From Nicotiana tabacum (taxonomy: Eukaryota; Streptophyta; Magnoliopsida; Solanales; Solanaceae): a stretch of DNA of 64,000 bases. The notes under the pieces were generated by a model. It ran no database searches. It was given only the letters and a program-made list of their open reading frames with translations, and was not told the origin of the DNA. The translations under genes and the position numbers were made by a program. The first letter of the stretch is position 1, and every line of letters begins with the position of its first letter. Below, in pieces: positions 11,239 to 23,745 of this stretch. The DNA is taken from assembly GCF_000715075.1 (NCBI RefSeq), contig NC_134097.1:63149190-63213189 (forward strand). The letters are read 5' to 3'.

Positions 11239-13899
11239 TGTCACGACCCAAACTGAAGGGCCATGACTAGCACCCGACCACACTTGCCGAGCACCAACGT
11301 ACATTTCATCTAACCTTCATTATTATCTTTTAAGGCTGACGAGATCAATATAAATGGTAGACCTAGATCATGGACAACCAACAATAAAATATGACGGCAT
11401 GAACATATATAGCAGGGGATGACCAAACAATCAAGAAACTACGTATAAGGTATGAGCTACCACGCTACTATGAAAGACTATACAACAAAAACTAGCCGAC
11501 AAGGCATACCAAACTATACATGAGCCGACACCTATCTATGAGCCTCTAAAAGAACATAAGTGTTGCAACATAGCCGGAACAGGGCCCCGACATACCCATA
11601 ATGTCTATAACAAAAATTGCGTACCAAGACCAAGGCAAGTCCGGAGAAGGGATCTTGCCAATCACCGCTGAACTGGACAGTCTACTGTGGTGGGGGAGCT
11701 GCACCTGCCTGTCTATCAGGACCTGCAGCACGACATGCAGCGTCCACAAATAAAAGGACGTCAGTACGAATAAAGTACTGAGTATGTAAGGCAAGGAACC
11801 ATAAATACGATCAGTAATGTAAGCAAGGATAGAGAATATACAACCTGTAACATCTTAGTACCTCTGAGGGCTACTTACATGAAATGCATGATACATATGT
11901 ATAAATACATAAACCTTTAAAGCATTCGCCTCTGTGGGCATCATTATCATCATATCGTACCCGGCCATAATAGGCTCGGTAGAATCGTACCCGGCCACGT
12001 GGAGCTCGGTAAAACCCAACTGATCAGTGGTTGCACAGTGCCGTACCCGGCCAACTATAGCGTGGCTCGGTAGAGTAAAATAGATACATATATATAATGC
12101 ATGCTCGACTCATGGAATCACATTCTAAACCTTTCGGAGTGACGTAAGGTCGGTATCCTCTGTACACGTTATTAGGACTAACTCTTCACTATGAACCTTA
12201 TAAGAATCAGGAAGTACCAATAACATTGATAACATAAGAATAAGAGAAGCAACATTAAAATCAATCGTTCCATAAGAGGTAAAACAATGTAAGTACTGCT
12301 AGCTTCTAAGAGTAGAGTATCTTTGGAAGCTCGTTCATTACATTATGTACAATCGGAGTCGTGCAAAAGAAGGAAAGGGATAGCCTCACATACCTTGTAT
12401 ATACTTCCCCAATATCAAGTTATGCAATTGTCAAAACTCCTTAGTCTACAATAAGAGAAACGATACTATCGTTATCATTTAAGCGTCATAACTATTATGT
12501 ATCGACCACAACCTATTTTACGATGAAACGGACAGCACCTCCCCTATATATATGACCTCACACCATTCAAAACAGTCACCAAACAGCCCAAACAACATCA
12601 ATAATAAACATATTGAGCCTCCCAAAATAGTCCACACATAGCCTAATCACTCCATACATACGACGACCACCGTAGTCGTGTCAAACAACCTGGAAATGTT
12701 ACGAATAACTATCAGCCCATAACCCTACATATATATGGTGTTTCTCCACACCCTTCCTCCTCCAAAACTCCACAAGATAGTAGTAAAATACACAGCCCAA
12801 CAACAACGCAAAACAGTCCACAAAACAATAACATTACTACCAAGCCTTTCGATATATATCTCACAAGTTCTAGCTTCAATGGCTTAGCCGCAACTTGGAT
12901 AATCTTAAATACATATAGAGTAAGAGGTTCCTTACCTTTATACAGAAAGAACAACTCCAATTTTACCTTAAATTTCCATGAAATATCCCTCCAATGCTGC
13001 CACAACAACAAAAAAGCGAAACTAGCGATCAATTAGTGTTTTTCGGCACTAGAATCACTTTAGAAGGCTTGAAATCACCTAGGATTGATATTAAGAACAT
13101 GAGGGAGTATTTACAGAACATAAACCCTTTAAAACAACCTCCCACACGAGCTGAAACGACACAAAAATGAGCAACAACAAGAAGAACAAGAGACTTACTA
13201 GCGCCACGGAATTCCCGACACTTGATTTGTGTTGTTTGCCCTTTTTTGGGTCTTGAATCTTGAGAGAAACTTGAGAGGATGTTCCTAGGGTTCTAAGGTC
13301 TGAAAATAGTGAAAAGAAATGACTTAAAACGGGTTGGAGGCATCCTATATAGGTCCAAATATCTTAAACCGACTTAGTGGGCCCCATAGAGAGGTGTTTG
13401 GCGCAGTCTCGCGAAAACGCGAATATCTCTCTACTCCGAGATCGTATCGATGAACGGTTTAATGCATTGGAAACTAGACTCATAGATATTTAATTTGGTT
13501 GGTAGACTACCCCGTAATTCCTTGTAAATTATGAGAAAATATTAGAAACATTTGACCTAATGTTTAAGTAAAATTATGAACCTAAGTTGCGACAACTTTT
13601 GTCGACTTTTGTTTCATAACTCGTTTGACTTCAAGACTTATGATACGGATATTATATGATTAAAATACCTTCATAAATGACCTCTTGAGTGTATTAATCA
13701 CCGCTAGATTACCTGAAAATTCGAGTTACAACATCCTTGATTCGTTTAACTTCTAATACTGGTTAATCACCCTTATACACTCTTGTATCACTTAAGACCA
13801 ATAGGATTGACTTCTTATCATCTCAAAGATAATTCCTTCTTGGATTTATGTTAACTAATATATGGCATGAACTAACACATGTGGATATGGGTTGTAACA
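11239..13899 (-). repeat. Tekay 5' LTR
   Basis: 2,661 bp with TG...CA ends, near-identical to 3302-5966. On the element strand U3 starts at 13899. A TATATAGG box lies near 13344-13353, about 550 bp in, leaving a long R-U5 of about 2.1 kb. Confidence 0.95.
13344..13353 (-). promoter_or_regulatory. Candidate TATA box of the Tekay LTR
   Basis: CCTATATAGG is the best TATA-like box in the 5' LTR on the element strand and is conserved in the 3' LTR near 5410-5419. Transcription would start about 30 bp further into the LTR. No start site can be read from sequence alone. Confidence 0.45.
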
Positions 13900-13904
13900 C
13901 TATC
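13900..13904. repeat. Target site duplication of the Tekay element (right)
   Basis: CTATC, identical to 3297-3301. Confidence 0.93.
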
Positions 13905-14314
13905 AATCTCTTGAATGCACCTAATTCCTTGTTAGCCTGAATTTCCTAGACTTAGTCTCTCTTTCTCAAGAAGAACCTAAGTCAAAAAGGCACAAATCAG
14001 TGTTTTCAACCACCAATTTAACAACTAAAACATGAATCAAGCTAAATATCATTAACCCATAAACATTTAAGCCCTAAAATTGAAGACCCATTAAATACCC
14101 ACACTAGGGTTGGGTCACAATCCTAGCTAATGGGTTTAGCTACTCATAATCAAAGAAGAAATCAAAGATGGAGATGAAATATAAGCCATAAAAGTAATAC
14201 AAGAGTAAAATCTAAGATTAATTGCTAAAGATGTTCTAAAATTACTCAAAAGGTAAAAAACGGTTGTTCACATGCTCCACAAAACAACAGATACCCTAAA
14301 AATCTGAAAAAGAA

Positions 14315-14323
14315 CTATTTATA
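14315..14323 (-). promoter_or_regulatory. TATA box in duplicated LTR, copy 1
   Basis: TATAAATAG on the minus strand, nearest to the primer-binding site once the Tekay insertion is removed. It is followed by a region reading like an LTR R-U5. Confidence 0.6.
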
Positions 14324-15171
14324 CACAGCTAAATTTTCTGGACAAAATTGCCCCTACGGAGATTCCGCTAACAGTGGAAAACAGGCCGCCTCGGCGCTAT
14401 GACTTTCGCGGCCGCACAAAAGCAAGCGCGGACCGCGGTTCTTCTCTTCTGAGCTAGATCTGAACTTGAGTCCGCTGGGAGCAGAAAAGCACCCGCCTCA
14501 ACGCTCCTTTAACCGCGACCGCGATATATGATTGCGGACCGCGCCTTTTCAATTTGAGCTCCAAACTTTAGTTCTCTGATTCTTAATTTCGCTGAGGGAG
14601 AGAATTGGACCGCGACCGCGTTAGATGATACCACTGCCGTGCAAGTTCACCGCGGGCAGCGGTGACTGTTAAGCCCAAAATTAACTCTATGTACCTTGCT
14701 ACCGCTGAGAGCGTAATGAAGACCGCCTCAGCGGTGAACACTCTGTGTCCGCTTCTATTTCTTCTTTGTCAGCGCCCTTTCGACTCAACTTTGAACTTGT
14801 GCAGGTTTCACTCCTTTATGAGCTGGTTATGACTTTCTCGTATCTTTTTGACCAAATAATGCAAACAAACACAATAAGTTAGCTTTCGGGAATACTTGCA
14901 CATACTTTTAACCCATAAACATTTAAGCTCTAAAATTGAAGACCCATTAAATACCCACATTAGGGTTAGGTGACAATCCTAGCTAATGGGTTTAGCTACT
15001 CATAATCAAAGAAGAAATCAAAGATGGAGATGAAATATAAGCCATAAAAGTAATACAAGAGTAAAATCTAAGATTAATTTCTAAAGATGTTCTAAAATTA
15101 CTCAAAAAGGTAAAAAACGGTTGTTCACATGCTCCACAAAACAACAAATACCCTAAAAATCTGAAAAAGAA

Positions 15172-15180
15172 CTATTTATA
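15172..15180 (-). promoter_or_regulatory. TATA box in duplicated LTR, copy 2
   Basis: Second TATAAATAG in the tandem copy, exactly 857 bp from the first, with the same flanks. Confidence 0.6.
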
Positions 15181-15768
15181 CACAACTAAATTTTCTGGAC
15201 AAAATTTCCCCTACGGAGATTCCGCTGACAGTGGAAAACAGGCCGCCTCGGCGCTATGACTTTCGCGGCTGCACAAAAGCAAGCGCGGACCGCGGTTCTT
15301 CTCTTCTGAGCTGGATCTGAACTTGAGTCCGCTGGGAGCAGAAAAGCACCCGCCTCAACGCTCCTTTAACCGCGGTCGCGAAATATGATTGTGGACCGCG
15401 CCTTTTCAATTTGAGCTCCAAATTTTAGTTCTCTGATTCTTAATTTCGCTGAGGGAGAGAATTGGACCGCGGCCGCGTTAGATGATATCGCTGCCGCGCA
15501 ATTTCACCGCGGGCAGCGGTGACTGTTAAGCCCAAAATTAACTCTCTGAACCTTGCTACCGCTGAGAGCATAATGAAGACCGCCTCAGCGGTGAACACTC
15601 CGTGTCCGCTTCTATTTCTTCATTGTCAGCGCCCTTTCGACTCAACTTTGAACTTGTGCAGGTTTCACTCCTTTATGAGCTGGTTATGACTTTCTCGTAT
15701 CTTTTTGACCAAATAATACAAACAAACACAATAAGTTAGCTTTCGGGAATACTTACACATACTTTTAA

Positions 15769-16260
15769 TCCAAAACCTAAGCAAAAAGGAGCATAAAATA
15801 GGCTAGAATCCCTAGTTATCAGTCAACAAGACATAAGAATCTACGTCATCCTACAAATGAACAACATGAAAGATCCCTCAACATGCTCATAACTCAAGAC
15901 TGTACAACACATCAAGACAGAAATCAAACATCCATAGTCCTTTCGCATACTAAGCAAAATTCTTCTCATCACATTCAAATAATCTAAACATAGTCCTCAG
16001 TCATATAATACTCATCATATATCCATCCAACCACTCATTGAGTAATCAATCTCACTCCTAGAGACACTACCGAACATATGAGTCCAAAATCACATACTCA
16101 TACAAAGGAAACCACTGAGCCCAAACTGCAGCATAAACCTGGCTTCAAGTCCTCCAGACTGGCCTATAACCATAACACCAAAAACAAATCTCGCATATCA
16201 TCCATGACATCACAAGTTGTTGATGCACAGCTGGTACCCAATGCTCAACAACACGTATGA
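15769..16260. other. Unassigned, probably retrotransposon-internal
   Basis: No coding potential beyond a 60-codon frame without any recognisable domain. The right end runs into the leader of a minus-strand chromovirus, so this may be its decayed gag or leader region. Confidence 0.3.
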
Positions 16261-16460
16261 GTGAGTGGGAGGAATTAAAAAAGATACATTTCATGCTGAA
16301 TCATTGACACATGATACGAAAAGAAAGATGGGAAGTTTTCCTACATGCCCTGTAGCCTCTCGACAATAGGTATGGACGTCATCATACCGACCCGCAAGAC
16401 TCTACTAGACGCTTACTCATGACTCGTAGAACCTATGTACCTAGAGCTCTGGTACTAACT
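16261..16460 (-). mobile_element. Leader and degenerate primer-binding site of a chromovirus
   Basis: The text around 16338-16460 parallels the leader next to the Tekay 5' LTR (a short stretch mentioning CTACTAGAC and ACTCAT, then GCTCTGGTACTAACTTGTCACGAC). On the minus strand the primer site reads TAGTACCAGAGC (16446-16457), two changes from the tRNA-iMet site TGGTATCAGAGC. The LTR starts at 16461. A similar block lies at 48250-48430. Confidence 0.65.
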
Positions 16461-17107
16461 TGTCACGACCTAGAAACCCGTCTAGTCATGATGGCACCTA
16501 ATCTGACCCAATAGATAAGCCAACTGACAGTCAACACAACTCAAATGAGAATATTAAAGAATCAATAATGAATTAACTGAATTTTTATACAATAACCAAA
16601 GGACTGGTAGTACAAGTCGTGAGTCACTAAGACTTAGATTTACAAAGCTGGTAAGAAATAAATACAACATCTGTTTGGAAGGTACATAAACAAAATTCAA
16701 ATCTAAAACTACTAAGAACAAGTGATAGATATATCCGCAATGCGGGTACATTTTCAGTGCCAACTCCCGTTATCCACATTATCTCAGCTCTAAGATCTAC
16801 ATGCAAGGTGCAGAAGTGTAGTATGAGTACAATCGATCCATGTACTCAGCAAGTATTATAACTAACCTCAACGAGGTAATAGAAGCAAGAATTATAAATG
16901 ATACTCGCCAATCACTTGTGTAATTCATAACTCCAACAAGTACAGAACAGTAATATGATGAAATCGTAGAATCATAGAAAAAACCACCTTGGTACACACA
17001 ATTTTCTTAACGTATTGTGCTCAGTCAACAATCCAACATATAAGGAAGATATGCAAATAAATCGCGTAAACATCCAAGGAAATTGCAAGTAAAGATGAAA
17101 TGCAATA
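16461..17107 (-). repeat. Chromovirus LTR fragment
   Basis: Starts TGTCACGACCTAGAAACC, the typical LTR end of these elements in plus sense, immediately beyond the primer-binding site. It is not similar to the Tekay LTR beyond the first dozen bases. The far end could not be found. Near 17109 the sequence TTTGACCAAAAGGTTTC resembles the LTR end seen at 3265, suggesting a junction with another LTR remnant. Confidence 0.45.
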
Positions 17108-18496
17108 ACTATTTGACCAAAAGGTTTCGAGCCTTTTTACTAAACTAATTAAATAAGAAGATATGGGGTAAATCCTAGTTAGAGATAATTTATTCTAGAT
17201 CTGAGATGGAAGACAAGGATAAATAAGAATAGTTGAACATAAAATTCGATTACAGTCGCGATTGGATTCCATAATATAAAAAATGCAAGATGGCTTCAAT
17301 AATATTAAATGATAACAATGAATACATAAAGTAAACGAATCACCGTTCTTGAAGTAGATAGACCTCCATACATTTGATAAAGTTGAACTATAGATAAATG
17401 CCAAGATCCTGAGATTTATCCCCCTTTGGACGAAGAGCCTGGGAGGAAGGAACATCTTCTCCTTCATAGGGATCAACCTCTCTGTATGTGTTCCCCTCAG
17501 CCTCTTTTTACGTTACTCCCTCTCATAATATTTATACCAAATACTTTCTTTACCCAGCGGTCCTTGACCAAAGTACCTAAGTTCTTGGAATATCCTACAG
17601 AATATTCCTCTAAAATGCCTAAGTGTTGCGCTATTCGTTCGGGTCGAACTGAGTGGTCGAACTCAATCGTACCTGAATCATTCGCCGATATATGGCTTCT
17701 TGTACATGACTTCGGCTTGGTTGACTCCTGGTCGTTCTTCCTTAAGTGGAATTCTTTTGATCAAATTTGGACCTATACAACAACCAAATATCAATCAGTT
17801 GCGACGCGCAACCCGATCCAAAGAGAAATCACATCACGGATCTAAGGCCTACATTTGAATCTCAGTATCTGAACCAAACCAGTGCCCAGCTGTCCCAGAG
17901 CCCACATTAATTAGAAACCCATCAGTTTCTCACAATCTGTATGTACACAATCAAGAAGGAACATGAGAGGATGACCCTAGGGGATGAATCCATATCCACA
18001 CGTTGTACGGATAACTCACGTGCTACACGGATAACTCACGTGCTAATAATATCCAAGTGAGAGCGTTATGAATATATTAAAGTGGATGTCCATTGAATAT
18101 TCCTAGACACCCATCTTCCATGAACCATTTGAGTTCATGTATTTAGTTAATTCATTACTTAATATTTGTAATATGTAGGTGTATTCTTCTAACCTTTCAT
18201 TTATCTTATATCCTATAAATAGTGTATTCTTTATCCTACGAAGGACACATAAAAAACACACTTGAATAAGATAAATTCTACATTCTCCTCTTATACTTTT
18301 TGTCTTTGTTACTATACTGTTCCATTTTGCTTTTATTTCTTAACAAAGTGTTTGATTTTAAGATGTAAGAGATATAAATTGCATAATTTAATTTACTCAA
18401 AAGATAAAAAAAATCCAATTTTGCAACGACAATATAAATTTGAATTGTGCGATAGATAAGATCTATAACATTTTTTTTATATATTCCTACTTCTTA
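17108..18496. other. Unrecognised repeat-like sequence
   Basis: No gene is supported. A 139-codon frame at 17426-17845 has no recognisable domain. A short direct repeat (CACGTGCTACACGGATAACT) lies at 18009-18047. Around 18060-18300 the order TATAAATAGTG, then a pyrimidine-rich stretch and ACACACTTGAATAAG resembles the promoter and start of a copia-type LTR, but no paired LTR or primer site was found. Confidence 0.3.
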
Positions 18497-19018
18497 GAAG
18501 AGGAAATACACACAGCTCACTGTCAACATGCCTGCTTCATAGGGGCATTTAAGTCTTTTCAATAACATCTGTACTTATACGTAGATAAGCTTGCTGAGAA
18601 AGTGGGCCCGCCATCTTGATTTTGCATGCACACACTCAATACCGTGTAGGACTATCAATTCTCTGAATAAAGATGGGCCCCGTTTTGTTTAGAATTCACC
18701 TTATGTTATTTATCTACAGCTCACGCGCTTCATGTGCACATGCCTATTTCATAGGGGCATTTAAGTCTTTTTAACAAGAAGAGGGAATACACACAGCTCA
18801 CGGTCAACATGCTTGCTTCATAGGGACATTTAAGTCTTTTCAATAACATATGTACCTATACGTGAATAAGCTTGCTGAGAAAGTGGGCCTCCTACCTAGA
18901 TTTTGCATGCACACACTCAATTACCGTGTAGGACTATTAATTCTCTGAATAAAGCTGGGGCCCGTTTTGTTTAGAATTCACCTTATGTTATTTATCTACA
19001 GCTTGTGCGCTTCATGTG
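18497..19018. repeat. 281-bp tandem duplication
   Basis: The block starting GAAGAGG and running through ACACAGCTCAC to GAATTCACCTTATGTT is present twice, at 18497-18777 and 18778-19018. The submotif CATAGGGGCATTTAAGTCTT occurs a third time near 18750, just before the second copy. No coding potential. Confidence 0.8.
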
Positions 19019-19967
19019 TAGCCATTCTAAAATTTCACCCCTTAAAACATGAGGCCCACAATAAACTTTTCATTTTCTAGCTATCATTCTTGTGTATGGA
19101 CTTCCTTAAACATCCAAAATAGTCAAAACATGACATACGTTTACAGTTTTCCATATAAGTCTAAAAAATTTTAAACGAAATAAACAAAGATACATAGGTT
19201 TCATCTTGATGTTCCCTTATATTTCAAAAGGTAGAATATTGTATTTTGTTAGAAACACTTTCTGGAATTATAAGTAACTTCAATTAAATTTTCTGCCAAA
19301 TGATTTACATAATTGTTGACTTAAAATTTGGTTTGGACTCTTAAGATTTAGAGTGAAAAAATTAAATGATTTGTAAAAATTCAAAGAACATCTTATCTTT
19401 TCGGAAAAAACCAAACTTACCAAAAAATTTCATATGAGCTCCTTATCAAGTGTTCGTTATAATACACACTAATTAGGTAAAACTTGAAGACTATACGTGA
19501 AATCAGTTCAACAAGCCAAGAGATTAATCATAACATATCTCAATATATTTCCTAAGCCATTAATAGATTGCCTAGTTTGTAAGGTGAAAAGTGGTAAATT
19601 TCATATGTTAGTAGAAGATGATTTTATAACTAAATTAATTTGGCTAAAGTAAGTGTTGCTTTAGAAAACAAAAATGCATTAAATATATTTTTGAAATCTG
19701 TCCCTAATCCAATAAATGATTTATAAAATATGGCGACATATAAAAAGCGTAATTTGAGAAGGTATAAAAGGTAACCTAAATATCTTTAAAATACTATTAA
19801 ATGATTTACTTAATCAATGTACCAAATATTACAAGACACTTATTTTTAACAGAAATATAGTATTGTTTGAGAACCTATATGTAATTGTTTTAAGTAACTT
19901 GACATTTGTAAGTTAAAATTTATATTATTAGTATGTACAAGTTGAGTAGAAGATTTATTAATGCTAA
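19019..19967. other. AT-rich intergenic DNA
   Basis: No frames, repeats or element ends that I can support. It may be part of the element whose 3' end is at 23720, into which the Helitron at 19968 inserted. Confidence 0.3.
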
Positions 19968-19979
19968 CTAGTATTAGTA

Positions 19980-19995
19980 CCGGCGCGATGCGCGG
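19980..19995 (-). terminator. Helitron 3' terminal hairpin
   Basis: CCGCGCATCGCGCCGG on the minus strand pairs CCGCGC with GCGC(C)GG, one bulged base, around a three-base loop. It stands out in a region of about 80% AT. In Helitrons this hairpin marks the end of rolling-circle transfer. Confidence 0.72.
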
Positions 19996-20780
19996 ACAAA
20001 TCATTTCAAATTGCAATGTATGTTGTTTGAATCATGTACAAATAACCTTAAAATATATATATCTCAGATAAAAATTATATAACATGAGAATTTAATTATG
20101 AAGCAGGATATGAAATTATTTATCAAATCTCGTAGTAGATAACCAATCTGTTTAACATATATTTGTAGCAACCTAACCCCTTGATTTTAGTACTTGCATT
20201 TCGTTCCGTTGTCGATATTAAAGAATATTAAACATGTCATATTGTGATCTGTCTTGTTCGAGCATATTAGATCATATTATTTTAATAAAATGCTTACAAT
20301 CACTTTATTTTTATCACGAAGCCAAATATGTCTTATTCATCACATCATTTTTACGTAAATTCTTTTTTTGTTCTTTTCTTATAGTTATTGTATTATTTAA
20401 TATTTCATATTATTATACCATCATATAAGTTTTTATTAGCTTATAATTAAATTAATGTCTTGCTTATTATCCTTTTAATAGTATGTGACAAAAATAAATG
20501 TTGTATTCTCTAAATTTGATATATTTTTATGCTTTTATCCTCTTATTCATAATATTTTAATAATTTAAATTTGTCAGTAATATTTTTAAATATAATTAAT
20601 TATTTTATTTTATCTATATTAAAATTAATTTAAAGTATAAGTATCCTCACACTACCTCTATTTTCTTTTTAATATACATTCTCTTTCCTACTATAAATGT
20701 TAATTAGTTTTATATTAATATTTTACCTATAACCAAAATAATATCATATTTCATTTTAAATTGTAACTTTTAATTAGTCA

Positions 20781-21640
20781 AAAATATTAATACATAAGTT
20801 ATTTGATTATCATGTTCCAAATGTATTGAGTTCTCTTATAATTAATTTTGTATTAGATGCAGTTAAATTTTCTTTCTTTTTTAGATATAAGATAAAATTT
20901 AATTTTAAGTTTAATTTTCATTATTAAGATTACCAATATTAGAAATTTATTTTGTATTTTTAAAAATTTACTTAATCATAGAAAAAAAATTCTTAATTTT
21001 ATGAACACATTATTTCTAAATATTGTAATGATATTTTTACTATCATTTTAATTCTTTACGTAATATATTTTTTTAAAAAAATTTCATCTCAAACTCAGAT
21101 AATTCTTATCATTTTATTTTCTAAATTGGACCACATTTTCAAAAAATTATGCTATGCATTCAAACTCAAACTAACTACACTCGATTCAGATATTAATCAT
21201 AATTCTAAAATATTAATACATAAGTGATTTGATTATCATGTTCCAAATGTATTGAGTTCTCTTATAATTAATTTTGTATTAGATGCAGTTAAATTTTTGT
21301 TCTTTTTTAGCTATAAGATAAAATTTAATTTTTAATTTTCATTATTAAGATTACCAATATTAGAAATTTATTTTATATTTTTAAAAATTTATTTAATCAT
21401 AGAAAAAAAATTCTTAATTTCTTCATCACATTATTTCTAAATATTGTAATAATATTTTTACTATCATTTTAATTCTTTACGTAATATTTTTTTTTAAAAA
21501 AATCTCATCTCAAACGCAAATAATTCTTATCATTTTACTTTCTAAACTGGACCGCATTTTCAAATAATTATGCTATGCATTCAAACTCAAGCTAACTGCA
21601 CTCGATTCAGATATAATCACAGAAAAATATTTTCCTAATT
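20781..21640. repeat. 426-bp direct repeat inside the Helitron
   Basis: The segment starting AAAATATTAATACATAAG and containing ATCATGTTCCAAATGTATTG occurs at 20781 and again at 21207. Both copies run through the same CATTATTTCTAAATATTGTAA stretch. More degenerate partial copies follow to about 22700. Confidence 0.75.
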
Positions 21641-23327
21641 GTTTGAACATATTATATCTAAATGTTGTAGTAATATTTTCACTGTCATTTTACTTCTTTA
21701 CATAATTTTTTTTCTTTTTTAGTTTGAAGATACAAATTTAATTTTTGTAAAATTACCTATATTAGAAATTTATTGTATAATTTAAAATTTTATTTTTTAT
21801 TATTATTTTATTTTTCATAAATAAGACTTCAATTTCGTTTTATTATTCATATTTTGAGCATTCGCATCGTAGTTTTAAGAACTTTCTAATCTTAAATTCA
21901 AATAGTCTTTTCTTTTCATTTCTAATAGTAAATTTCTAATAAGTTAACATAATTTTTTGATTTTTTTAATCTAATATATAGTCTTATTATGTTTTATGTG
22001 GCTTTTCATTAACTCGTAACTTTATTTAATATCATTCTCAACTACTTTTCTTTAATAATATAAGATAAATATATAATTTTTTAATTATAAAATAAATAAT
22101 TATTTTGTTTCAAAAATATTACTCGGAAATTTTAAATTATTTAAAATTTAATAATATTTTTAAGTATTGTATATTTAATTTATTTTATTTTCTAAACTTA
22201 TGATTTATAAATGTCCTTACATTATCTCTAATTTATTTTTATTGATCAATATTTTTAGTTTTTTATTTTACTATTAGACTTAAGTTATGTGGACTTATAT
22301 TATGACTTTTCTTATCATAATATAAAAAACTTTCTCATCTCAAATTTAAATAAGTTTTACATTTTTTCCTATGATAAAAAATCTTAGTTTTTTTCTATTA
22401 ATTCTTTATTATTGATTTTATATTATTCAATACCTAATATTATTACATTGCCATGTGAATTTTTATTAGCCTGTTTGAATTTAATATCTATTTTTACCAC
22501 ACTCATTCTAATATAATATAGATAAAAATTAAAATACTTTCTCATCTCAAATTCAAATAATTTTTATCATTATATTTTCTTAATTGGACCATATTTTCAA
22601 AAAATTATGGTATGCTTTCAAACTTAAACTAACTAAAATCAATTCAAATAGTAATCATAGAAAAATATTTTTTTAATTATTTGAACACATTATATCTAAA
22701 TATTGTACTAATATTTACGTATAAAATATTTGTTTACACGATTTATCAATATTAATATGAATTTATTTTTCTTGTTATTAAAATATCTTTTGCTGATTAT
22801 CAATATTAATATGAATTTATGTAAGATCTTATTTTGCTGCTTGAATTTAATTTAGTTTTTAAACTCAATAAATCTTTAATATCTTAAGTAATTTTTAGTT
22901 TTATTTTATATTTTAACTTACTCCAAAGTATAAATAGTCATAGGTTATCTCAATTTACGTCTTTATATATATTTTTTTCTATTATAGTTTTTAATTAATT
23001 TTTCACCTCCATATTTCTAGCTAACATAGAAGAATATCTATGAGTGGATCAATATATAGATATAAATATAGATAAAGATATAGATATAGATATTGATACA
23101 AATATATATATAGTGGATCAATATATATATATATATATATATTAGATTTGTCTAGATCTATTTAGATTATGTATAGGATTCATTAAACTACCTCCATTAA
23201 TTATGTTTCTATATATAATTTCTAATTATTAATGATGTCCTAAAATTGCCAAGTGGCTTCATTTAGCTTTCCACTTGGCTTAAGCACAATGCATGCTACT
23301 CTTCTTTTAATATAATATAGATATAGA

Positions 23328-23745
23328 TTAGTGCATCACGATAATGAAGCGAGCTCATTTTAAAATTAGATTTTCAAGTAATTGTTGGGACCAATAAAAT
23401 TATGATACTTTTTTCCTTTGGGATTTACTGAAGATGAACGCTAACACAATATTTCGCTTACAACAAAAAAATAATTTGTTCTTATTCTAATATTTAAAGG
23501 AAGAATTAAGCTATATAATAGATTACCCAACCGCTTAAATTAAAAATAGTTGGTAATTTTGTAAATATACTCCTTGAATAAAATATGTATAATCATGTAC
23601 AATTAATATATTAATATAATTAATATATACCAGCCAAAACAAAAATAGTTAATAAAACAAATAATTTTTGTAAAAACCCAATAATTGGGCACGTGCACAA
23701 CACGAGCTACTCATTACTAGTTTCTCTATACATACTCATATTAAA
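23328..23745. other. Short intergenic stretch with a second Helitron-like 3' end
   Basis: Non-coding. At 23689-23707 GCACGTG-CACAA-CACGAGC forms a seven-pair stem with one mismatch. Thirteen bases later the sequence CTAG (23717-23720) is followed by T. This is the plus-strand 3' end pattern of a Helitron. The 5' end was not found and may lie left of 19968, with the other Helitron nested inside. Confidence 0.5.

Larger units (their letters stand above)
3302..13899 (-). mobile_element. Complete Ty3/gypsy chromovirus, Tekay lineage, 10.6 kb
   Basis: A full-length LTR retrotransposon on the minus strand: 5' LTR 11239-13899, primer-binding site 11221-11234, gag-pol 11036 down to 6270, polypurine tract 5967-5979, 3' LTR 3302-5966. 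Both ends carry the duplication CTATC. The domain order (gag, zinc knuckle, protease, reverse transcriptase, RNase H, integrase, C-terminal chromodomain-like tail), the tRNA-iMet-type primer site and the LTRs over 2.6 kb fit the Tekay (Del) clade. By eye the two LTRs differ at about 27 substitutions and one 4-bp indel, roughly 1%, so the insertion is recent. Three in-frame stops break gag-pol, so this copy would need other copies' proteins to move. Confidence 0.95.
13905..15768 (-). repeat. LTR (U3/R/U5) with an 857-bp tandem duplication
   Basis: Continuation of the LTR that starts at 3263. A block of about 857 bp occurs twice in tandem, roughly 14052-14909 and 14910-15768, with more than 95% identity by eye. 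Each copy has a minus-strand TATAAATAG box (14315-14323 and 15172-15180) in the context GTGTATAAATAG, followed by an apparent 5'-untranslated-type sequence. Upstream of each box is a GC-rich tract full of GACCGCG and CGCGG motifs. The LTR thus carries its promoter block twice. The outer (U3) end was not located. Confidence 0.7.
19968..23327 (-). mobile_element. Non-autonomous Helitron, 3.36 kb
   Basis: Read on the minus strand, the element starts TCTATATCTATATTATATT after a host A (23328 complement) and ends with a GC-rich hairpin followed 12 bases later by CTAG, then a host T. TC start, 3' hairpin, CTRR end and insertion between A and T without target duplication are the Helitron hallmarks. 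The start also resembles the TCTATATTATATTAAAAGAAGAG-type start of plant Helitrons. There is no Rep/helicase frame, so the element relies on enzymes supplied elsewhere. The interior is very AT-rich and contains direct repeats. Confidence 0.72.

Noticed and set aside
17426..17845. 139-codon plus-strand frame
   Set aside because: No domain, no splice or promoter context and a composition like the flanks.
18060..18300. Solo copia LTR
   Set aside because: A TATA box and an A-rich leader look suggestive, but I found no TG/CA ends, duplication or partner LTR.
19968..23327. Mutator or hAT element
   Set aside because: No inverted repeats or target duplication; the ends fit a Helitron.
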